From the NCBI GenBank assembly GCA_903848465.1, contig CAINGK010000086.1:1-64000 (forward strand): a stretch of 64,000 nucleotides of DNA, written 5' to 3'. A program made the translations under genes and the position numbers. Source of the stretch: an uncultured Verrucomicrobiota bacterium. GTDB taxonomy: Bacteria; Verrucomicrobiota; Verrucomicrobiia; Verrucomicrobiales; Verrucomicrobiaceae. Positions 27,769 through 35,819 of the stretch are shown here, one piece after another. Each line of letters begins with the position of its first letter. Position 1 is the stretch's first letter. The notes below the pieces were generated by a model, which was given only the letters and a program-made list of their open reading frames with translations, did not search any database and was not told the DNA's origin.

Positions 27769-28221
27769 TCAGCTCTTGGAAAGCCGCAGCAGCGCGATGA
27801 GCACCCCCTGGATGACCAGCTCCCGCGCCGGGATGAGGTCAGGGTACTTCGGATTCGAGGCCCGCAGGTAAGGCACGCCGTTTTGCACGACGAAGCGTTT
27901 CAGGGTCGTCTCGCCGTCGATCAAAGCCGCCACGATGTCGCCATGCTTCGCCTCACGGAACTCCATGATGACGATGTCCCCCTCCAGAATGGCCGCATTG
28001 CGCATCGAGTCGCCTCGGACTTTCAGGGCAAAGGTGCGGGCATTTTTGGGCAGGCGCAGGGTGGAGGGATCAATATCGATGCAGCCGTCCACCCGCCCCT
28101 CCTGTAGCTCAGGCTTGCCCGCGATGATGCTGCCCAAAAGAGGGATCTGATGGCGAATCCACGAACGGGCCTGGGACAGCCAAAGTAGATGCAGGGATTT
28201 GCGCTGAAACGGGGTGAGCAT
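27769..28221 (-). CDS. umuD: UmuD/LexA-like S24 self-cleaving protein
   Basis: A protein of 150 residues, the usual size for UmuD. The catalytic serine is Ser72 in VRGDSMRNAAILEGDIVIME, the general-base lysine is Lys108 in DGETTLKRF, and an Ala34-Gly35 bond (SIIAGKPELQEG) marks the probable RecA-stimulated cleavage site. The N-terminal ~30 residues lack a LexA-type DNA-binding domain. A near-perfect LexA-type box lies 12 bases upstream of the start. In its normal role cleaved UmuD' joins UmuC as Pol V, but here umuC is truncated. Confidence 0.8.
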   Translation of the reverse strand: MLTPFQRKSLHLLWLSQARSWIRHQIPLLGSIIAGKPELQEGRVDGCIDIDPSTLRLPKNARTFALKVRGDSMRNAAILEGDIVIMEFREAKHGDIVAALIDGETTLKRFVVQNGVPYLRASNPKYPDLIPARELVIQGVLIALLRLSKS

Positions 28222-28233
28222 GCCACACTATAT

Positions 28234-28251
28234 ACTGTTCTTTAGAACAGT
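28234..28251 (-). promoter_or_regulatory. LexA-type SOS box upstream of umuD
   Basis: The inverted repeat ACTGTTCT-TT-AGAACAGT contains TGTTC-N4-GAACA (28236-28249), the LexA motif I recall being reported for Verrucomicrobia. It also contains CTGT-N8-ACAG as in Escherichia coli. It ends 12 bases before the umuD ATG, a position where a bound repressor would block transcription. Confidence 0.75.
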
Positions 28252-28290
28252 TTCAATTCTGAACTTAGCTCATCAGTCACATTGACCGTC

Positions 28291-29244
28291 TCATCGCCCA
28301 CCTGGAGCACAGGAGGCGCTGCCGGACAGCCCCTTGGCTAATTCCTTGAGGATGGACACCTCCACTCCGCGCCGGCGCATCTGGCGTTCATTCCAGTGCA
28401 GGACTAGGGAGCGCCCGAAGTTCTTCATGGGAGCGAACTCGTGCATAATTACATCGTGCTCATCAAGCCCATGAATCCCAAAGGAGGGCAGCAGTCCCGC
28501 GCAGACGCCCTGCACAACCAACTCGCGCACCTGCAGCATCGAATCACACTCGACCACAGGGTGAAACTCTCCCACGGCGGTGGTCATGGCCGCTCGAAAG
28601 GTCGCGTCCAACTGACCTCCTCCGCCATTGGCCGCGAAGGGAAGTGATTGCCACTCAGTAGGATCACTGAGGGCCGAAATCAGTTTGCGGCCAAGCAGTT
28701 TACGGGAGGCGCACAGTGAGAAGGCCACTCGCTTGCGCAGCAGCAGACTCGACTTGAGCCGCAACTCCTCGGAGATGGCATCATCGCGGACGATGGCAAA
28801 ATCGAGCTGCCCGTCCCGAATGCTCTCCACGAGCTCTCGGCTGCGCTGTGAGGAGAGCCGCAGAGCGGAGTCGCCAAGCAGACCCCGAATCTTGGACACA
28901 CAAGGCACCACCAGCCACTCCAGAACGCTCGCGCCAGCACCGACGCTGAACGTCCTGCGCTGGCCGCTCAGTTTCTTTTGAAACTCCTCCAGGTCCTGGA
29001 ATTGCAACCTGACAAGATTCGCCAGATTTTCCCCAGCTTCCGAAAGCGCCAGCGTCTTCCCTCGCCGCACGGTGAGTTCGGCGGAGAAGTATTGCTCCAA
29101 CTCCCCGATCTGCCTGCTGATGAGCGCCTGCCGAGCGAGGTTGTCAGGGGCCGCTTTGGCGATGGAGCCCTTGTCAGCAAAGGCCAGGAAGTTGCGCAAG
29201 CGGTCCAGGGAAAGACCATTCAGATGTGGGAGGGCATCACTCAT
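28291..29244 (-). CDS. LysR-family transcriptional regulator
   Basis: 317 residues. The N-terminal winged HTH (SLDRLRNFLAFADKGSIAKA, then ISRQIGELEQYF and RRGKTLALSEAGE) matches LysR proteins. The rest has the two-lobed effector domain (FSVGAGASVLEWLVVP, DGQLDFAIVRDD, VVQGVCAGLLPSFGI). The canonical AA...VS segment of the recognition helix is changed (APDNLARQALISRQI). It is transcribed divergently from the phosphatase gene with 76 bases between, containing a 14-bp palindrome, so it may control itself and that gene. The effector is unknown. Confidence 0.85.
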   Translation of the reverse strand: MSDALPHLNGLSLDRLRNFLAFADKGSIAKAAPDNLARQALISRQIGELEQYFSAELTVRRGKTLALSEAGENLANLVRLQFQDLEEFQKKLSGQRRTFSVGAGASVLEWLVVPCVSKIRGLLGDSALRLSSQRSRELVESIRDGQLDFAIVRDDAISEELRLKSSLLLRKRVAFSLCASRKLLGRKLISALSDPTEWQSLPFAANGGGGQLDATFRAAMTTAVGEFHPVVECDSMLQVRELVVQGVCAGLLPSFGIHGLDEHDVIMHEFAPMKNFGRSLVLHWNERQMRRRGVEVSILKELAKGLSGSASCAPGGR

Positions 29245-29247
29245 AAC

Positions 29248-29261
29248 TTACTTTAAAGTAA
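29248..29261. promoter_or_regulatory. Perfect 14-bp palindrome in a divergent promoter region
   Basis: TTACTTTAAAGTAA lies three bases from the LysR-type gene start and ~60 bases from the phosphatase start. A palindrome in the space between a LysR gene and its divergent partner is the usual position of the regulator's binding site. That this one is used is inference. Confidence 0.45.
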
Positions 29262-29320
29262 TATATACACCATTTTGCCACATGGTCGATGGGTATGTTT
29301 ACGGCGATAATTGGGGTACA

Positions 29321-30253
29321 ATGAAAGCACAAACCTACGACCTAATCGGCGACATCCACGGACAATACGACAAACTCACGACCCTGCTCGAAAAACTGGG
29401 CTACATGCCCCACAACGGAGGTTTCCGCCACTCCGAGGGGCGCAAAGTTATCTTCCTGGGGGATTATATCGACCGTGGCCCCAAAGTGCGGGAGGTGCTG
29501 CTGACTGTGTGCACCATGGTCGAGGTCGGTGATGCCCTAGCCATCATGGGCAACCATGAATACAACGCCATCTGCTACCACACCCCCGATGGCAAAGACG
29601 GCTGGTTGCGCGAGCACAGCGAGGAAAAGAGTCGGCAGGTGGCAGCCACCCTGCGAGCTTTCGAGGGACGCGAAACCGAATGGTCCGACTGGCTGGAATG
29701 GATGAAACGTCTGCCCATGTTCCTGGACCTCGGCGCACTGCGCTGTGTCCACGCCTGCTGGGACACCCGCAGCATCAAACACCTGATGGGCCGCAGTCTC
29801 ACAGAGCAGGCCTTTTTACACGCCAGCGCCACCCAGATGACTCCCGAGCGCCATGCCATTGAAATCGCGTTAAAAGGCCCGGAAATCCCTACCACAGACG
29901 GCAACCTCTTCCGCGACAAGGAGGGCACTTACCGTGACATCATTCGCACTCGCTGGTGGGACATCCGCAAGGGACTCACGATCAGTGACCTCGTCATGCC
30001 ACCGGGCAGCATGAACGATTCCATGAAGGTCGATCCATCTCAGCTCAAGCTCCTGCCCGACTACGGGCCCGAGGAGCCCCCCGTGTTCTTCGGCCACTAC
30101 TGGCTCCCCGCTGATGCCACCAAAGCCCCGCTGGCCCCCAACATCGCGTGCCTGGACTTCAGCGGCGGCCTCGACGGTCCCCTTGTCGCCTATCGCTGGA
30201 ACGGTGAGCAGACACTCAGCGCCAGAAACTATGTCATCTCGGATCTGAACTGA
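29321..30253 (+). CDS. PPP-family metallophosphatase
   Basis: 310 residues from the ATG at 29321. The frame is open further upstream but would run through the LysR gene on the other strand. The metal-binding motifs are complete: GDIHG near 10, GDYIDRGP near 48 and GNHEYN near 80, with later His residues (CVHACW, FFGHYW). This set is shared by PrpE-type and bis(5'-nucleosyl)-tetraphosphatase-type enzymes and by bacterial Ser/Thr phosphatases, which cannot be told apart by eye. It is followed after eight bases by a small helical protein gene. Confidence 0.8.
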   Translation: MKAQTYDLIGDIHGQYDKLTTLLEKLGYMPHNGGFRHSEGRKVIFLGDYIDRGPKVREVLLTVCTMVEVGDALAIMGNHEYNAICYHTPDGKDGWLREHSEEKSRQVAATLRAFEGRETEWSDWLEWMKRLPMFLDLGALRCVHACWDTRSIKHLMGRSLTEQAFLHASATQMTPERHAIEIALKGPEIPTTDGNLFRDKEGTYRDIIRTRWWDIRKGLTISDLVMPPGSMNDSMKVDPSQLKLLPDYGPEEPPVFFGHYWLPADATKAPLAPNIACLDFSGGLDGPLVAYRWNGEQTLSARNYVISDLN

Positions 30254-30261
30254 ACCAGCCC

Positions 30262-30699
30262 ATGCAAACAAACCCCAAACTCCAAATCTTCGCCAGCGCT
30301 GCACAAAGTTGCGCCATGCATATGATGAGCAATGCCGCTTATATTCAGACCGTGTTGCCCAATCTCACGCTGCCGGAGGGAACTACAGAGAAAATTGCCG
30401 TGCTGTGTGACAGCCTCATTGCCACCAAACACGATGTCATCTCAGAATTGTTCGAGCTTTCTGAAGTGTCGGAATCTTCCACCTCACCAGAGGAGATCAC
30501 AAAGCGAGTCAAAAGAATCATCCGATGGCTGTGGGAAACGATCTTGGAGATGAATGAAGTAGTTCAGTCTTTGCAGACTGCCTCTGAAACCGATGCCAAG
30601 TTTTCCATCGGTTGGCTGTTGGTCGTCGAATCAGCCACCAATATTCTGGATTCCTTCAACCGCGCAGCAGTAGCCGCTGATGAACTCCAAGGACCATAG
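30262..30699 (+). CDS. Small helical hypothetical protein
   Basis: 145 residues, predicted mostly alpha-helical, acidic, with no signal peptide or membrane segment. It begins eight bases after the phosphatase stop, so the two are probably cotranscribed. The family is not recognised. Confidence 0.55.
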   Translation: MQTNPKLQIFASAAQSCAMHMMSNAAYIQTVLPNLTLPEGTTEKIAVLCDSLIATKHDVISELFELSEVSESSTSPEEITKRVKRIIRWLWETILEMNEVVQSLQTASETDAKFSIGWLLVVESATNILDSFNRAAVAADELQGP

Positions 30700-30751
30700 C
30701 CATGAACCGAGCAGAACTGCCATTTGTCCGCCCTTAGACAGCGCACTTCAC

Positions 30752-32380
30752 TCAAAAACTTATCCGCTTATGGGATGTCTGTGATTTTTTATTTTGATCG
30801 CAAGTGAGCCCGCCTGTCGAAGACTTATTCCATGCGCCTTCTACACCTGTGACTACATCTGCCCACGTCTTCTTCTCGCCTGGTGCAATATGATCACACT
30901 TCAGCACATGCGTCTCCACTTTTCCTCCTTTATTCAGTGCCACGACAAAGACTACATTGGTTAGCGTGTACACAGAGTCGTTCTTGAGAACAACATCGTC
31001 CCAGACCCAGTCATCTACAACGCTCCATGTCCATTGAGGATTGGCGAGCGCGTCGAACTCGTTTTTTTGCCGGTCCCGCAAGTTTAATAAATTCGGGTCT
31101 GACTGGACATCTGCCACATCCACCGTCCCGGTTCTCAATGCCGCATCAAGTGCTTGCAGCGCGCGCGCAGTGTCACCTTCGAGACTTAAAATGCAGGCAT
31201 ACCCATAAAGAAATTCGCCTTCTGTCTTGAACAATTGCAAGACAGACTCAGCTTCACCACGCGCCTTGTCAGGCTCACCGTTTGCAGCGAGCGCCATTGC
31301 GCGATAAAAGCGAATTTGGCCTGTCGGGTCGGATGGCTGAAGCACCAACGTTTGGTTCCATAATTCCAAGGCGCGCACACTCATTTCTGAACTCCTCGGC
31401 GAAGCACCACTTCTTCGTTCTGCATCACGAGCAGCACTCGCAAGAAGTGCGGCTTGTGAGATGGCCCCGTGCTTGTAGTCGTCATATGCAGAGTCGCTTG
31501 GAATCAGTGAAATGCTTTGATAGGTATCCTCGGAGAGGCGTGAAAGCATACTGGCGTCTTTTTCATTCCCTAACGCCTGAAACAGATTGTGGGTCAACCG
31601 AATGTAGGGGTCTTTGGGGCGGGATGCCCGCTGGATCGCTGTCTCTCGCGTCAAACCAGGTAAATCACCCTCAGAATACATGCGCATCATGTTCTTCGCA
31701 TGCGACTCTGAAAGATCCCAGCCGATTTCAGACGCATTCCAACCCCTCATGGCAGCGATTTTCTGGAAGCCCTGCTTTGCTCTTTCCAGTGTAGCTATGA
31801 ACGAATCTTGTATCCGCTGCGCAGCAACGGATACAGCAGTTCGTTCAGCTTCGTCCCTTTTGCTGCTTTTTCCCCATGCGTCTAGAGCATATGTGATCCC
31901 ACCAACGACGAGTGATGCCAAGGCCGCTTGCCCAGACGTCACATTTTCGTTTTGACTCAGCGTGCCAAAGGTGCCTGCCGCTGCATATCCACCCTTAAAT
32001 CCGGATTGAAATTCTTCTTTGTCTGCGTTCTCTCGCGTAGCACTTCGAATGGCACCAATATTTGCCAAAAAATTCGTGTACGTATCAAGCAAACTAACGA
32101 AGTCTTCGAGCCTTGCGGCAATTTCAGTATCAACTGATGCACGCTCTGCCCTGACACGCAGTCGGATCGCTTCTTTGCGGAGTTCTGCGGCTGCAGAGAC
32201 AAATGCTGTCGGGTTGCTAACATCTTGAGGCCATTGCTCATAGAGCATTTCCAAAGTTCGAATGAGAAAATATTCCTCGTTACGATTAGATGCCGAATCC
32301 TGGGCGTGGATGAAGCTAACGAAGACCGCAAATAGCATGAAACAACTGGCGGAGACACTACGACGTAGTTCGGTTTTCAT
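30752..32380 (-). CDS. Secreted protein with TPR-like repeats
   Basis: 542 residues with a signal peptide (ending FIHAQ). A Gly-rich hydrophobic region (GFKGGYAAAGTFGTL, then LASLVVGGITYALDAWG) near 125-170 could be a membrane-inserting or glycine-zipper segment. Residues ~330-420 contain tetratricopeptide-like helices (ALELWNQTLVLQPSDPTGQI, then YGYACILSLEGDTARALQAL). The C-terminus is beta-rich. The gene stands alone, facing the preceding plus-strand genes. The role is unknown; a periplasmic or outer-membrane scaffold is a guess. Confidence 0.6.
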   Translation of the reverse strand: MKTELRRSVSASCFMLFAVFVSFIHAQDSASNRNEEYFLIRTLEMLYEQWPQDVSNPTAFVSAAAELRKEAIRLRVRAERASVDTEIAARLEDFVSLLDTYTNFLANIGAIRSATRENADKEEFQSGFKGGYAAAGTFGTLSQNENVTSGQAALASLVVGGITYALDAWGKSSKRDEAERTAVSVAAQRIQDSFIATLERAKQGFQKIAAMRGWNASEIGWDLSESHAKNMMRMYSEGDLPGLTRETAIQRASRPKDPYIRLTHNLFQALGNEKDASMLSRLSEDTYQSISLIPSDSAYDDYKHGAISQAALLASAARDAERRSGASPRSSEMSVRALELWNQTLVLQPSDPTGQIRFYRAMALAANGEPDKARGEAESVLQLFKTEGEFLYGYACILSLEGDTARALQALDAALRTGTVDVADVQSDPNLLNLRDRQKNEFDALANPQWTWSVVDDWVWDDVVLKNDSVYTLTNVVFVVALNKGGKVETHVLKCDHIAPGEKKTWADVVTGVEGAWNKSSTGGLTCDQNKKSQTSHKRISF

Positions 32381-32402
32381 GATGTTAACGTTGTTTAGTC
32401 AC

Positions 32403-32756
32403 TCATTGCGTGTGCCCACATTTGGGACAACGCCGCGAAAAATGATCAGCGGCCAGGCCAATGCAATAGCCAACAAACAATCCAATCACCCCCCACCAGC
32501 CAATCACTCCAGCAATTACAGTTACACCATGCGACGGATTGTCATGCGACGGATTGTAAGTCGAAGGCTTGCTTTGCGTGGGTAGGAATCTAGGATCAAC
32601 TGGCAAATCCAAGTCGAGACCCCAGATGATTAGATGTCCAAAACACAATTTAAAGATGATAGCGCCAGCAATTGCAAACCCCGCCGATGTCACAAAAGCT
32701 CCAGGAGAATCTGCGAAAAACTGATGTTTACAACTGGGGCAATTGATCTGGGGCAT
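32403..32756 (-). CDS. Zinc-ribbon membrane protein
   Basis: 117 residues from the internal ATG at 32756 (MPQINCPSCKHQFF). The frame is open to 32801. An N-terminal CPSC and a C-terminal CPKC could form one zinc ribbon between them. Two hydrophobic spans separate them (SAGFAIAGAIIFKLCFGHLI and VIGWWGVIGLFVGYCIGLAA, shown approximately). The short tandem NPSHDNPSHG in the loop reflects a local DNA duplication. It is probably an inner-membrane protein of unknown role. Confidence 0.55.
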   Translation of the reverse strand: MPQINCPSCKHQFFADSPGAFVTSAGFAIAGAIIFKLCFGHLIIWGLDLDLPVDPRFLPTQSKPSTYNPSHDNPSHGVTVIAGVIGWWGVIGLFVGYCIGLAADHFSRRCPKCGHTQ

Positions 32757-32779
32757 ATAGAATTTAGGTAGCCATCTAG

Positions 32780-32896
32780 TTAATGAGTCACATTGCGGCA
32801 TGTGCCATCACACAGGGTGGTGTCTTTTGCGATAGTGGCAGTCGTTAGAACGGCGCTCATGAAGAAGCTAACAATCCATGCCATTTTCGCATTCAT
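32780..32896 (-). CDS. Possible 38-residue secreted peptide
   Basis: A short minus-strand frame begins ATGAATGCGAAAATG at 32896 and ends in TAA at 32780. The product has a basic start, a hydrophobic run (AWIVSFFMSAVLTTATIA) and a short mature part with two cysteines (KDTTLCDGTCRNVTH), the layout of a small secreted or lipid-anchored peptide. It ends 24 bases before the zinc-ribbon membrane protein start. There is no strong ribosome binding site and no homology to cite. Confidence 0.3.
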   Translation of the reverse strand: MNAKMAWIVSFFMSAVLTTATIAKDTTLCDGTCRNVTH

Positions 32897-33094
32897 GTAG
32901 TTGTGCCTTTTGCGGGCTAATCATTTGCAACCCAAAACAAGGATTAAGTTTGATCTAAACCGTGCTTTGCGGAATCACTGAGATTTTGCCATTTTTTCAT
33001 TGGCTTATGCTTGTCCCGGTCAAATTGGGATGCAAGCAGAAAAGCGACATTCCTGCCGCCGACAATTTTGCCGCTTTGGTCATTAATCGCCTTC

Positions 33095-33310
33095 GTGGCA
33101 TTGCGCGCTCGGCAAATCCTTGGAAGAAACGTCAACCGGTTGCGGATGGCGTTGGGTTTGACGCAGGAAGAGCTTGCCGATCAGTCGCAGATCGACCGCC
33201 GGCAGCTTCAACGAATTGAGGCAGGGGCGGCCAACCCAGGTGTAGAGATGCTCGCCCGGCTTCGCAAAGCGCTTGATTGCACCTGGCCAGATCTGCTGGG
33301 GGGCATGTAA
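33095..33310 (+). CDS. XRE-family HTH protein
   Basis: About 71 residues. The frame opens earlier (33011), but the sequence before ~33095 is not protein-like, so I prefer the GTG at 33095 or the TTG at 33101. LRMALGLTQEELADQSQIDR followed by LQRIEAGAANPGVEMLARLR is a canonical helix-turn-helix of the XRE/Cro type, and the protein consists of little else. Such small repressors usually control their own operon or a mobile element. Here it stands next to the hairpin-separated plasmid-like gene block. Confidence 0.7.
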   Translation: MALRARQILGRNVNRLRMALGLTQEELADQSQIDRRQLQRIEAGAANPGVEMLARLRKALDCTWPDLLGGM

Positions 33311-33396
33311 TTTAATTCCAGAACGGCAAAGTGGAATTTCCGTGTTGAAAGCAAGGTGAGGTCGTTGCTAGTGATTCGAAGATGTATCGGTCATAG

Positions 33397-33435
33397 CTAA
33401 AAAGAACTCGATGATGGCTTGCCGCCATCATCGAG
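33397..33435 (-). terminator. Terminator after the DUF932 gene
   Basis: On the minus strand an 11-bp stem CTCGATGATGG/CCATCATCGAG (33425-33435 with 33407-33417) is followed by a T-rich tail. It lies 11 bases past the DUF932 stop codon. Confidence 0.8.
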
Positions 33436-33446
33436 CCTGCTTTTCT

Positions 33447-34223
33447 TCACGCCGAGAGCCCGACGTGGTTGTCGAGCAGGCCGTGGAGGGCTTCCGTGCG
33501 GCGGGGGAGTTCGGTGAGGTTGCCTTTCAGCGTTTCGGTGAACGCATTGAAGAGGCTCCAGACGTTCCGGGGCTGGAAAGCCTCATGGCGTGGCATACGC
33601 CATTCATGCAGCACCAGAGGGATGTGCCGGTTGGGGCAGACACCGACATCCAAGGCACGGACCACAAGATCGTGGGCCGTGCGGTCGTCGAGGTCGGTGA
33701 GCTTGTAGCTGGCGATGCGACTGTCCTGATGGTGCCAGCGCTCCATCAGCCTGCCCACGGCGCTCTGAACGAGGCCGGGTAGATCACGCAGGATGAACCG
33801 GGTATGCTTGCGGGCGAGTTTGACCTCCCCGTAAAACGCGAGATTGTCGCAGCAGAAAACCGTTGATCCTGCCACGATGCCAGCAGGGAACGTCTTGTCG
33901 TGGCTGTTGCGCAGACCGAGCACCCAGCAGTAATCCTTGTCGTGTTCACGACGCTGGATTTCCATGAGGCCGAAATAGCGCATGCCATCGTGGGTGAGGC
34001 TGTGGGCCTGGGTGCCGACGCTGAGTCCGTTGCTGTGGAGGGTGCTTTCCACCTGCTTCACCAGTTCGATGTGCGGGATGGGACTCCAGCTTTCCGTTGG
34101 ATGCGGAGTGGGGACGGCGATGATTTCCTTCCGTTCAGCGGCACGAGCACCGCAGTGGAGGATGAGGTTGGGATGGGGTCGTTGAATGAACGTGGGGGCT
34201 TCGAGTTCGAGATGAGCAATCAT
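33447..34223 (-). CDS. DUF932 (phage/plasmid-like) protein
   Basis: 258 residues. Features shared with DUF932 proteins include SHDKTFPAGIVAGSTVFCCD (the conserved S-x-D-x-S/T and D-N-L-x-F region continuing NLAFYGEV) and a C-terminal segment with NVWSLFNAFTETLKGN. DUF932 members are common on plasmids, phages and integrative elements and their function is not established. A hairpin and a leader closely resembling that of the DNA ligase gene precede its start. Its own terminator follows. Confidence 0.75.
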   Translation of the reverse strand: MIAHLELEAPTFIQRPHPNLILHCGARAAERKEIIAVPTPHPTESWSPIPHIELVKQVESTLHSNGLSVGTQAHSLTHDGMRYFGLMEIQRREHDKDYCWVLGLRNSHDKTFPAGIVAGSTVFCCDNLAFYGEVKLARKHTRFILRDLPGLVQSAVGRLMERWHHQDSRIASYKLTDLDDRTAHDLVVRALDVGVCPNRHIPLVLHEWRMPRHEAFQPRNVWSLFNAFTETLKGNLTELPRRTEALHGLLDNHVGLSA

Positions 34224-34246
34224 ATTGATGTGTTTCTTTCTGGAAT

Positions 34247-34284
34247 GAAAAGGGGCCGGACACGCAGCATGCGCATCCGGCCCC
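34247..34284 (-). terminator. Terminator between the sliding-clamp and DUF932 genes
   Basis: The 9-bp stem GGGGCCGGA/TCCGGCCCC (34276-34284 with 34252-34260) is followed by TTTTC on the minus strand. It sits between the clamp-gene stop (34311) and the DUF932 start (34223). Its right-hand arm and the following leader resemble 36891-36949. Confidence 0.8.
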
Positions 34285-34310
34285 GGGTGAATGGAGGTAT
34301 ATGGTTTGGC

Positions 34311-35744
34311 TTACAGCTTGAGGCCCTGCAGGCTGCGCAGGGTGGAGCGCACGGAGTTGAATTCGCGGCTGCTGGCCTTCTGGTCGCGGTTGATGGTTTT
34401 GAGTTTCACGGACAGATCGCGCAGCAGGTTGAAGCCTTCGTTGAGCTTGTCTCGAATGAGCAAGGTCATGTCGATGGCTTCTTCCACGGCGTTTTTGGGA
34501 TCGTTGGATGCTGGTGATGGTCCTTCGGAGGTGGGGTTCGTGATCATGGGTTGGGGTGGTGGTGCAGGCGGCAAAACAGGCCGGGATGGCGGCATGCTGA
34601 CCGGAGCGGGTGGTGGTGGTGCAGGTTGCTGGCCGGGATCCATGCGCAGTGGCATGACGATCATTTGCTTCCCTTGGGCGTGAAACCTCAGGGGGTGCAT
34701 TGAATCGACTAGGCTGATGGTGTTCATGCCGTAGCCGAAGGCTTTGATAAGAAACCGTCGGCTGAGGAAGATGGTCATCTCGGGGCCATTGCCTTGGATG
34801 TCGGGCACTGGGATGCGTAGCCAAGGCTCGTTGTCGGAGTCTTTGCCAAGGAGCAGGAATTGGCCGTCTCTCCATTCAAGACCGATGGTTTGGTAGCGGT
34901 CTGGATCGTGGCAAGGAATGCGCTGAACCAGCTTGATGAGCGTTTCCAGCTTTGACGGGTCCAGGGTGATGTGGGTCTTGTCGTCGGCTGGATTGGGAAT
35001 CGTCACACGCCAGTCAGGGTATTTGCCCTGGATCTGACGGGTGATGAACCGCCAACGACGACTGGAAAGTTGGATGTGTTCGTTATCGGCTTTCATCTGC
35101 CATTCGCCATCTTGATTGAATTCCTTCCAGCCGAGGAACTTGTGTGATGGGATGAGCACCGAGAGCTTGATTGGCAGAGTGAACGAATTCGCACTGTAGA
35201 GGTGCTTGCCGTCCGTTCCTACCACATTGAACGCCTTGGGGTTGCTGGCGTCGATGAATGCACCGTTGAGGATGTAGCGGGTTTCATCGGTGCTGGCGCA
35301 GTCGAGAGCCTGGTGAAGCGACTCACGGACTGTTGGAGGCAGTGGAACAGACTCGGTCTTGATGCGTGGCACCTGGGGGAATTCATCCACAGGGAACGGC
35401 TTGACCTTGGACGCGCCGAGGTTGTTGGCCACAGCGAATCGTATGACGGTTCCTTGATCGGTGGTTTCGATGAGAAGGCGTTCGTCTTTGCTGCAGTTTT
35501 TGGAGAGCTGCATGAGCTGGTCATACGGAATGAGCACAACCATGGGCGGGCCTTCGGCGGGTTGTTCGAGTCGCAGGGTGACGAAGCGGTCCAGATCAGT
35601 GCCGGTAAGGGCGATCCAGCCGTCGGACGTGCGTTCGACTTTGACGTGATGCAGGACAGGCAGCGTGGCTCTTGGGTTGATCAATTTGCCAAGTCCTGCC
35701 AGAGCGGGTTTCAATTCCGCCATGGGGAGTGTGATGGGATTCAT
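34311..35744 (-). CDS. DNA polymerase III beta (sliding clamp) homologue
   Basis: 477 residues. The first ~370 follow the three-domain clamp pattern: MAELKPALAGLGKLINPRAT with LPVLHHVKVE, then a second repeat (RYILNGAFIDASN, VVGTDGKHLYSA) and a third with SRRFLIKAFGYGMN and HPLRFHAQGKQMIVMPLR. The LPVL-HHV and DGK-L-S signatures are those of DnaN. A Pro-rich linker and a helical, basic C-terminal extension (~100 residues, ending RSTLRSLQGLKL) are not part of chromosomal DnaN. The gene lies among mobile-element genes, so I read it as a second, element-encoded clamp that could recruit the nearby ligase or nuclease. Confidence 0.8.
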   Translation of the reverse strand: MNPITLPMAELKPALAGLGKLINPRATLPVLHHVKVERTSDGWIALTGTDLDRFVTLRLEQPAEGPPMVVLIPYDQLMQLSKNCSKDERLLIETTDQGTVIRFAVANNLGASKVKPFPVDEFPQVPRIKTESVPLPPTVRESLHQALDCASTDETRYILNGAFIDASNPKAFNVVGTDGKHLYSANSFTLPIKLSVLIPSHKFLGWKEFNQDGEWQMKADNEHIQLSSRRWRFITRQIQGKYPDWRVTIPNPADDKTHITLDPSKLETLIKLVQRIPCHDPDRYQTIGLEWRDGQFLLLGKDSDNEPWLRIPVPDIQGNGPEMTIFLSRRFLIKAFGYGMNTISLVDSMHPLRFHAQGKQMIVMPLRMDPGQQPAPPPPAPVSMPPSRPVLPPAPPPQPMITNPTSEGPSPASNDPKNAVEEAIDMTLLIRDKLNEGFNLLRDLSVKLKTINRDQKASSREFNSVRSTLRSLQGLKL

Positions 35745-35764
35745 AGTGTTGGTGGGTTAAACGC

Positions 35765-35800
35765 AAAAAGCCCATGCACCGTGTGAGGGCACATGGGCTT
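35765..35800 (-). terminator. Terminator after the DNA ligase gene
   Basis: The 9-bp stem AAGCCCATG/CATGGGCTT (35792-35800 with 35768-35776) is followed by a T run on the minus strand. It lies 20 bases after the ligase stop and upstream of the clamp gene start. Confidence 0.8.
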
Positions 35801-35819
35801 CGAGCGTGGGTTGAGTTGG

